The notes under the pieces were generated by a model. That model saw only the letters and a program-made list of their open reading frames with translations. It did not search any database and was not told the origin of the DNA. The translations under genes were made by a program, and so were the position numbers. Of a stretch of DNA of 19,164 bases, positions 14,922 through 19,164 are shown piece by piece; position 1 is the stretch's first letter, and each line of letters starts with the position of its first letter. The DNA lies in contig MUCT01000014.1 in the NCBI GenBank assembly GCA_002816585.1, forward strand, positions 1 to 19,164. The letters are read 5' to 3'. Origin of the DNA: SAR202 cluster bacterium Io17-Chloro-G6. Its GTDB lineage: Bacteria > Chloroflexota > Dehalococcoidia > UBA3495.

Positions 14922-15146
14922 CTAGGGAAATAGTTGCTCGCCAGTGTCGGCGTCCATGACCGTGATCGCCGCCACTGGACAGTTCTCGGCGGCCTCCAAG
15001 ATCAATTCTTCGGTATCGCTGTCAGGGTCGGCGGATACCGCCTGCCGCTCTGCGTTCAGCTCAAAAGCCTTGGTAGCAATGGTGATGCACATCGCGTTGC
15101 CCACACAAATGTCGTGGTCAACGGACACCGAAATCTTTCTTGCCAT
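14922..15146 (-). CDS. Small ferredoxin with C-x5-C...C-P motif ([3Fe-4S] or [4Fe-4S] type)
   Basis: The 74-residue protein carries electrons through one iron-sulfur cluster. The cysteines are Cys14, Cys20 (ICVGNAMC) and Cys56 (NCPVAAI). The C-x5-C spacing, with the middle ligand of a C-x2-C-x2-C motif replaced (by Asn17 or nearby), is typical of ferredoxins that serve cytochrome P450 and other oxygenases in actinobacteria and related groups, usually with a [3Fe-4S] cluster. The ATG at 15146 has GGAGTGA upstream. No P450 lies in the window; the LLM oxidoreductase next in line is a possible partner, though that class does not usually need a ferredoxin. A TATAAT box on the same strand lies about 180 bases upstream. 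Confidence 0.92.
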   Translation of the reverse strand: MARKISVSVDHDICVGNAMCITIATKAFELNAERQAVSADPDSDTEELILEAAENCPVAAITVMDADTGEQLFP

Positions 15147-15697
15147 GATTCACTCCGCAGGTAGAGCGTTGAGGTTTGGATCAGGCATCTGGAACCCCGA
15201 GTTCGCCGACTGAGCAATGGCCTTAGGGTCGCGCCTTAAATCCAGCCTGCATCGCAGGTTGGGCGCATTCTATCAGCGAGATAATCGACGGTCAACCGAG
15301 CAAAGAGGCATCAATACGCTTGGCAATTATAACGAGGCCCCGTGTCTGAATATTTAACTATTTTGAAACGCGATTGAGTGCGGAACCAGGACGGCGATTC
15401 TGATAGAGATATCAAAAACCGAGGGAACTCGACGAAAACCGGCTACCAATTGGCAAAGAGACGTTAATCTGATGCTAGCCGAGCGAGGGAGATGATTGTG
15501 GATTAGCGCGAGGTGACAGCTGGGAATGGGTCAGCCCCATTTTGGCCTCCGGGGCGCTTTTGGCGGACCGCCCGGCAGTTTTGGCCAGCTGACTTTGGGG
15601 CCTTGTTTGGAACCCGGGATGATTGGCGCTATGACTTTCCACCCACGTTCGGAAGTGGAGCCAGGCAGGCAGGTGGCCTGCCCGGTACTCACGGCTT
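15147..15697. other. 550-base intergenic region, no gene seen
   Basis: None of the open frames here looks like a real protein. Seen on the minus strand: a TATAAT box at 15331-15326 that could serve the ferredoxin row, though without a good -35 at 17 bases. There is also a hairpin CCAGCCTGC/GCAGGTTGG at 15242-15262 (one wobble on the minus-strand transcript) in the possible ferredoxin leader, and a GGCAGG/CCTGCC repeat near 15665-15680, just past the regulator gene. The 15320-15430 part is more AT-rich than its surroundings. Confidence 0.5.
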
Positions 15698-16393
15698 CTA
15701 CCCCACGAGGTCGCCGGCCACGGATAAAGGGACTGTGTGTATCTGCTCCACAAAGGCTTGGATGGCCTTTAGACGCCGTTCTTGGGCTGTGCCTTGGTCA
15801 AGTCCGAATTTCCCGTAGATGGACTCGGCATTGTCTTCCACCTGCTGTTGGTCCATGTGCAGCGCCCGGCAGATATAGGCGTCATCGTAGCCCTCTGCCA
15901 TGAGACCCAACAGGTCTTGTTCCACATCGGTCAGGGTAGTCTGGAGCACATCGGAGTGTTTGCAAAAGAGCCGCGCCATCTTGTGAACGATTCCCGAGTC
16001 CAACACAGTGTGGCCTTGGTTAACAGCCTCGACGATTCGGATGAGTTCCGAAATATCGGAAAGGGAATTTTTCAGAAGATAAGCCTTGCGTCCCGAGCCG
16101 TTCAGCATCAAGTCGGCGACGAATAAAAGGTCGTCGTAGGCCGAGATTATCACGATGCCCGTGCCTGGGCGCTTTTTGAGGATCTCATGCGCCACCTTGA
16201 TGCCGTCAACCTTGGGCATTCGTATGTCCAAGATCGCTACGTCCGGCGCTGATTCGGCCGCTTTTTGTACGGCCTCCTCGCCGTTGGACGCCATCGCCAC
16301 AACCCGAAAGTTGGACTGGGACTCGAGTATCCGTTTGTAGGCGATCCTCATGAATTCAGAATCGTCGGCGATGAGGATTTGCAGTTGTTCCAT
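15698..16393 (-). CDS. NarL/FixJ-like response regulator with a degenerate LuxR-type output domain
   Basis: The 231-residue protein opens with a receiver (ILIADDSEFM, acidic Asp10-Asp11; phospho-acceptor Asp56 in AILDIRMPKVDG; conserved Lys in AYLLKNS). Its C-terminal part begins like a LuxR helix-turn-helix (LTDVEQDLLGLMAEGYDDAYICRAL). It then departs from the family, with LHMDQQQVEDNAESIYGKF where a TVknH...KLg recognition region is expected. DNA binding may be altered or lost. I chose ATG 16393 because GGAAG lies about 9 bases upstream; a GTG at 16402 would overlap that site. It is the last gene of the leftward signalling row, 55 bases after the CheY-like gene. Confidence 0.85.
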   Translation of the reverse strand: MEQLQILIADDSEFMRIAYKRILESQSNFRVVAMASNGEEAVQKAAESAPDVAILDIRMPKVDGIKVAHEILKKRPGTGIVIISAYDDLLFVADLMLNGSGRKAYLLKNSLSDISELIRIVEAVNQGHTVLDSGIVHKMARLFCKHSDVLQTTLTDVEQDLLGLMAEGYDDAYICRALHMDQQQVEDNAESIYGKFGLDQGTAQERRLKAIQAFVEQIHTVPLSVAGDLVG

Positions 16394-16448
16394 ATCTGTC
16401 ACTTCCGTTCAATGATCAGCGTTTCCAAAAATGAACACCGGCTGTTTT

Positions 16449-16829
16449 CTAGTTGGTTCCAAGGGATTTAGCCAAGGCGGAGTTTATAGCGGATTCCACG
16501 ACTCCCCGGCGCCAAGGTTTGGTCACGTGGTAGGTGTTGGGAGTCTCCAGAATGTCGGATTCCCCGTCTGCCAGCGAAAATGCGGTTAACAGTATTACCG
16601 GCAAGCTCTGGGTGCTTGGTTCATTCCGGAGCCGCTGCAGGACCTGAATACCGTTCATCATGGGCATCAACACGTCCATCAAAACCAGGTCGGGCACTTC
16701 ACGCTGAATCTGTTGGTAGGCAATTTGGCCGTTTTCAGCTTCGGTCACATCGTGTCCGGCTTCCTCCAACAGATCCGACAGTAAAGACCTCATATCCGGC
16801 TCATCGTCGGCAACAAGTATCTTGCACAT
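16449..16829 (-). CDS. CheY-like single-domain response regulator
   Basis: The 126-residue protein is a bare receiver domain with acidic Asp8-Asp9-Glu10, phospho-acceptor Asp52 (LVLMDVLMPMMNG), Thr82 and Lys104 (VTKPW). It has no output domain, so it must act by protein contact or as a phosphate shuttle or sink. GAGGAG lies about 10 bases before the ATG. It lies 79 bases after the receiver-kinase gene and 55 bases before the NarL-like gene, all on the same strand, which fits one operon. Confidence 0.92.
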   Translation of the reverse strand: MCKILVADDEPDMRSLLSDLLEEAGHDVTEAENGQIAYQQIQREVPDLVLMDVLMPMMNGIQVLQRLRNEPSTQSLPVILLTAFSLADGESDILETPNTYHVTKPWRRGVVESAINSALAKSLGTN

Positions 16830-16908
16830 GGCTCAAATTCTCCTCGGTGTGGTCAGAATCCCAGTGACGTAAGCCATCTGGGAGTCAAATTGGATTGTTG
16901 TCAATGCT

Positions 16909-18129
16909 CTAGGCAGCGGCCGAAAATTCACGCACTTGGTCGACCGCCTTGGACATTGGTGTTACTTTTTTGTTGACGGGCAGGGTTAGGCTAAAGGTGC
17001 TTCCCTTGCCTTCTTCGCTGTGGACCCAGATGTTCCCGCCGTGGGCTTCCACCAACTGCTTGGTCACGTACAAACCCAACCCGGTTCCCGACACAGTCTG
17101 AGCGGATGGATTTTTTACCCGGTGGAACTGGCAAAATAGGTTGACCTGGTCTTTTTCAGAGATGCCGCACCCGTTGTCCGTCACGTCTATTTGGACAAAC
17201 TGGTCTGCCTCTCGTGCTTCGACTGTTATTGAGGAACCGGCAGGGGAGTATTTGCAGGCGTTGCCCAGCAAATTCACCATGATCTGCGAAAGCCGCAACT
17301 CATCGGCGTGGACCGGGCTCACGGCCGTGGGGAAGACCAGGTCCAAGGCCATGTGCTTCTCGTCCAATTGACCTTGGAGATATCCGAGAACGCCCTCCAG
17401 TTCCTGGGCCAGGTCCAAGCCGGTGGGCGATAGTTCCAACGTGCCCGACTCGATCTTGGCCATCGCCATGATGTCATTCACCAGGGCGTCCATACGGAAA
17501 CCGTTCCTCTGGACCGCTTCCAGTTGCCGTTGTTGTTTTTCGCTGGGCGGGCCGTGGCGCTCCCAGTCGAGCAGGATTACGTCCACGAAGCCCGAGATAT
17601 TGGCCAACGGGGTTTTTAACTCATGGCTGGCCAGCGATAAAACTTCGGTGTTGAGTGAGACAGCCTGTTCTGAATCGCCGGCTATCTCGGCCGATTCACT
17701 TTGGGGACCGGATCTAGACTTGACGGTGGCATCCCTTTCCGCCTTGAGAGCGAGGGCGGTCCGCAAACGCATCATAAGTTCAGCCTTGAGCACCGGCCGG
17801 CAAATAACGTCCAGTGCGCCAGCTCCCGCAGCCTTCTCGATCATGGCTGGGTCGCCTTGGTCCACCAGCCCTAGCAGAACGGCATGGCCGGTGGACTTAG
17901 AGGGTCTTGGCCCGTTACTGAATCCCAATTCTTCGGTATCTGCCAAGGTGAAGTCCATCAGGATCAATTCTACCTCGGTAGGCAATTTCCCCAAACATTC
18001 AACTCTGTAGTAGGCCAGGGCGTCTGGAACAGACTGGGTCGATACCACGTCCTCGTATCCCGCCGACTCAAGATCGCGTTTCAGTCTCGTCAGTTCCTGC
18101 AGGGATGGGTCAATTATTAGGATGCTCAT
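16909..18129 (-). CDS. Histidine kinase with N-terminal receiver domain
   Basis: The 406-residue soluble protein starts with a receiver-like domain (MSILIIDPSLQELTRLKRDL; Asp59 in LILMDFTL). The usual Lys near the domain's end is Arg111 (VICRPV), and the N-terminal acidic pair is reduced to one Asp (Asp7), so phosphorylation there may be weak. A linker leads to the dimerisation helix with phospho-His169 (LASHELKTPLANI). The ATPase domain follows, with NLLGNACKYSPAG, DNGCGIS and GTGLGLYV. The receiver-before-kinase order suggests the kinase is controlled by another kinase or an HPt protein instead of by a membrane sensor. It follows the HPt gene by about 100 bases. The ATG at 18129 has no strong ribosome site. 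Confidence 0.92.
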   Translation of the reverse strand: MSILIIDPSLQELTRLKRDLESAGYEDVVSTQSVPDALAYYRVECLGKLPTEVELILMDFTLADTEELGFSNGPRPSKSTGHAVLLGLVDQGDPAMIEKAAGAGALDVICRPVLKAELMMRLRTALALKAERDATVKSRSGPQSESAEIAGDSEQAVSLNTEVLSLASHELKTPLANISGFVDVILLDWERHGPPSEKQQRQLEAVQRNGFRMDALVNDIMAMAKIESGTLELSPTGLDLAQELEGVLGYLQGQLDEKHMALDLVFPTAVSPVHADELRLSQIMVNLLGNACKYSPAGSSITVEAREADQFVQIDVTDNGCGISEKDQVNLFCQFHRVKNPSAQTVSGTGLGLYVTKQLVEAHGGNIWVHSEEGKGSTFSLTLPVNKKVTPMSKAVDQVREFSAAA

Positions 18130-18232
18130 TCAATGTCCCGTCAATGCTCCGTGAATCCTCAGCGACTTGAAGGGGTTGGCTGCTGCCCGCGTGCGGGAGC
18201 GTTCCTATCGGCCTTCACCAAATATGGCGCCG

Positions 18233-18541
18233 CTAATACACCACCTGCACATTCGATAGGTACACCGCCAGGTCTTCCACAAGAAGTTTGATTTCCCTCG
18301 TTTCTTCGTTCACAGCAGCACTCTCCAGGGAGCGGCCGATGAGAGACATATCTTCGAATCCGAACGAACCGCCGGTGCCTACCAGGTCGTGCGCCAAATG
18401 CCTGATCTGCTCGAATTCACCCTTGTCCAGGGCATCCAGTAACGAGTTCACGTCCCGATTGCGGTGCTCAAGATAGCTGTCTACGATGTCCCCAATCCTG
18501 GGATTCACTTGGATGACGATTTTTTCGCTGATTGTTTCCAA
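18233..18541 (-). CDS. HPt (histidine phosphotransfer) domain protein
   Basis: The 102-residue protein is a free-standing four-helix HPt module that passes phosphate between receivers. The motif is HLAHDLVGTGGSFGF, with phospho-His51. The usual HxLKG Lys is Val54. The downstream GTGGSFGF and LIGRSLE helix match the family. The start is read as TTG at 18541, with GGAGGA four or so bases upstream. It heads the leftward row HPt, receiver-kinase, CheY-like, NarL-like, and diverges from the receiver protein at 18755. A plausible sigma-70 promoter lies at 18642-18670. Confidence 0.88.
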   Translation of the reverse strand: METISEKIVIQVNPRIGDIVDSYLEHRNRDVNSLLDALDKGEFEQIRHLAHDLVGTGGSFGFEDMSLIGRSLESAAVNEETREIKLLVEDLAVYLSNVQVVY

Positions 18542-18641
18542 TGTTCCTCCAGTGTGCTGCCGGATCGCACTTCAGTTCGTCACGCCTTGGGCCACCTCGT
18601 GACATCCGCGCAACTCTTTTTATTTCATGGCTTGCATTATT

Positions 18642-18670
18642 TCTATAGAGTGTTCTACGCTTAATAGCAA
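18642..18670 (-). promoter_or_regulatory. Candidate sigma-70-type promoter of the HPt-led operon
   Basis: On the minus strand TTGCTA (18670-18665) is followed by a 17-base spacer and TATAGA (18647-18642), about 100 bases before the HPt start. Spacing is ideal and both boxes are near consensus. The same AT-rich stretch could also hold the promoter of the divergent receiver gene, which I could not place. Confidence 0.42.
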
Positions 18671-18754
18671 TAAAAGAGGTTAATTTAGGCACGAATGTTG
18701 TGTGGTATACCCCACGGCATCGGGGAGGAGCAAGCCTCCGAAACAGGCTGTTCA

Positions 18755-19108
18755 ATGACCGGTACAAAGGTATTAATCGTCGACGATGAAGTCGATTTTC
18801 AGGCCCTTGTTCGAAGTTGGTTGGAGGATGACGGCTACGAGGTGTACGCCGCGGCCAACGGTTGGGAGGGTCTACAGTTGTTTGCCGAAATCCGGCCTCA
18901 ACTAACCATCACAGACGTCCGGATGCCGGCAATGGACGGGTTTCAACTGATAAGCCGAATCCGGGAGATCTCCGACGCACACGTGTTGGCTCTCACCGCC
19001 ATTGGTGACACTGAAAATACTGTGCGCGGGTTTGATCTGGGCGCCGACGAGTATTTGGTCAAACCCATTTGTAAACGGCGGAGTAATAATGTGCCACAGA
19101 GGCGGTAG
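18755..19108 (+). CDS. Response regulator receiver protein, end uncertain
   Basis: From ATG 18755 the protein reads as a receiver: KVLIVDDEVDF (Asp10-Asp11), phospho-acceptor Asp54 (LTITDVRMPAMDG), an LALTAIGDTENTVRGFDLGADEYLVKP stretch with the conserved Lys-Pro. The last 12 or so residues (ICKRRSNNVPQRR) no longer follow the expected final helix, and the frame then stops. The form up to LVKP is typical of OmpR-class regulators, so the C-terminal DNA-binding domain may have been lost, or a frameshift hides it beyond the window. The open frame reaches back to 18695, but family similarity starts at MTGTKVLIVDD; no strong ribosome site supports either start. It diverges from the HPt gene. Confidence 0.8.
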   Translation: MTGTKVLIVDDEVDFQALVRSWLEDDGYEVYAAANGWEGLQLFAEIRPQLTITDVRMPAMDGFQLISRIREISDAHVLALTAIGDTENTVRGFDLGADEYLVKPICKRRSNNVPQRR

Positions 19109-19164
19109 AGCCGCAGCGGTAGCGGCGGTTTAAAATTGTACCGCCCGAGGTCTTCTCTCTAAGC

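Noticed and set aside
14895..14933. 12-codon + strand ORF with AAGGAGG upstream, opposite the ferredoxin end
   Set aside because: The Shine-Dalgarno match is good, but the peptide is tiny, overlaps the ferredoxin stop on the other strand and has no recognisable counterpart.
1..19164. CRISPR arrays, rRNA genes, intact insertion sequences
   Set aside because: No regularly spaced repeats, no rRNA-like stretches and no transposase frames were seen on either strand.

Overview
The window looks like bacterial chromosome, moderately GC-rich. The gene content is a GGT-family protein, MetE-like, VOC, MDR alcohol dehydrogenase, TldD/TldE, LLM-class flavin/F420 oxidoreductase, C-x5-C ferredoxin, benzoate-CoA-ligase-like, crotonase and many two-component proteins. 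That mix would suit an environmental Chloroflexota lineage (SAR202/Dehalococcoidia-like) or a similar heterotroph. This is an impression from gene content only; no marker gene is present.

Layout. (1) 1-260: the end of an integrated element. The N-terminal part of a serine recombinase runs leftward off the window. Next to it is a perfect palindrome and the 3' part of a tRNA gene ending in CCA, which looks like an attachment-site scar. (2) 355-2229: a GGT-family gene with a strong bidirectional terminator. (3) 2455-8221, all leftward: a MetE-like gene broken by two single-base gaps, a VOC protein with its own terminator, a zinc alcohol dehydrogenase, and an overlapping TldE/TldD pair. (4) 8565-9238: a decayed, 5'-truncated benzoate-CoA-ligase-like gene. 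(5) 9380-12445, rightward: a 1021-residue soluble hybrid histidine kinase (3 GAF, PAS, HisKA/HATPase, receiver). (6) 12582-15146, leftward: a ferredoxin, an LLM oxidoreductase, an OsmC-like protein and an N-terminally short crotonase. (7) 15698-19108: a phosphorelay cluster made of an HPt protein, a receiver-kinase, a CheY-like receiver and a NarL-like regulator (all leftward), plus a divergent receiver protein at the right end.

The most important observation is the OsmC-like gene. It is interrupted by an in-frame TGA exactly where the family has its peroxidatic cysteine. A perfect 8-bp stem with a GUA loop begins 12 nt after the TGA, in the geometry expected of a bacterial SECIS element. I read it as one selenoprotein of 169 residues with Sec72, not as two ORFs.

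The signalling genes could work as one relay: the hybrid kinase's receiver could pass phosphate to the HPt protein and on to the receivers. This is inferred from domain content and position only.
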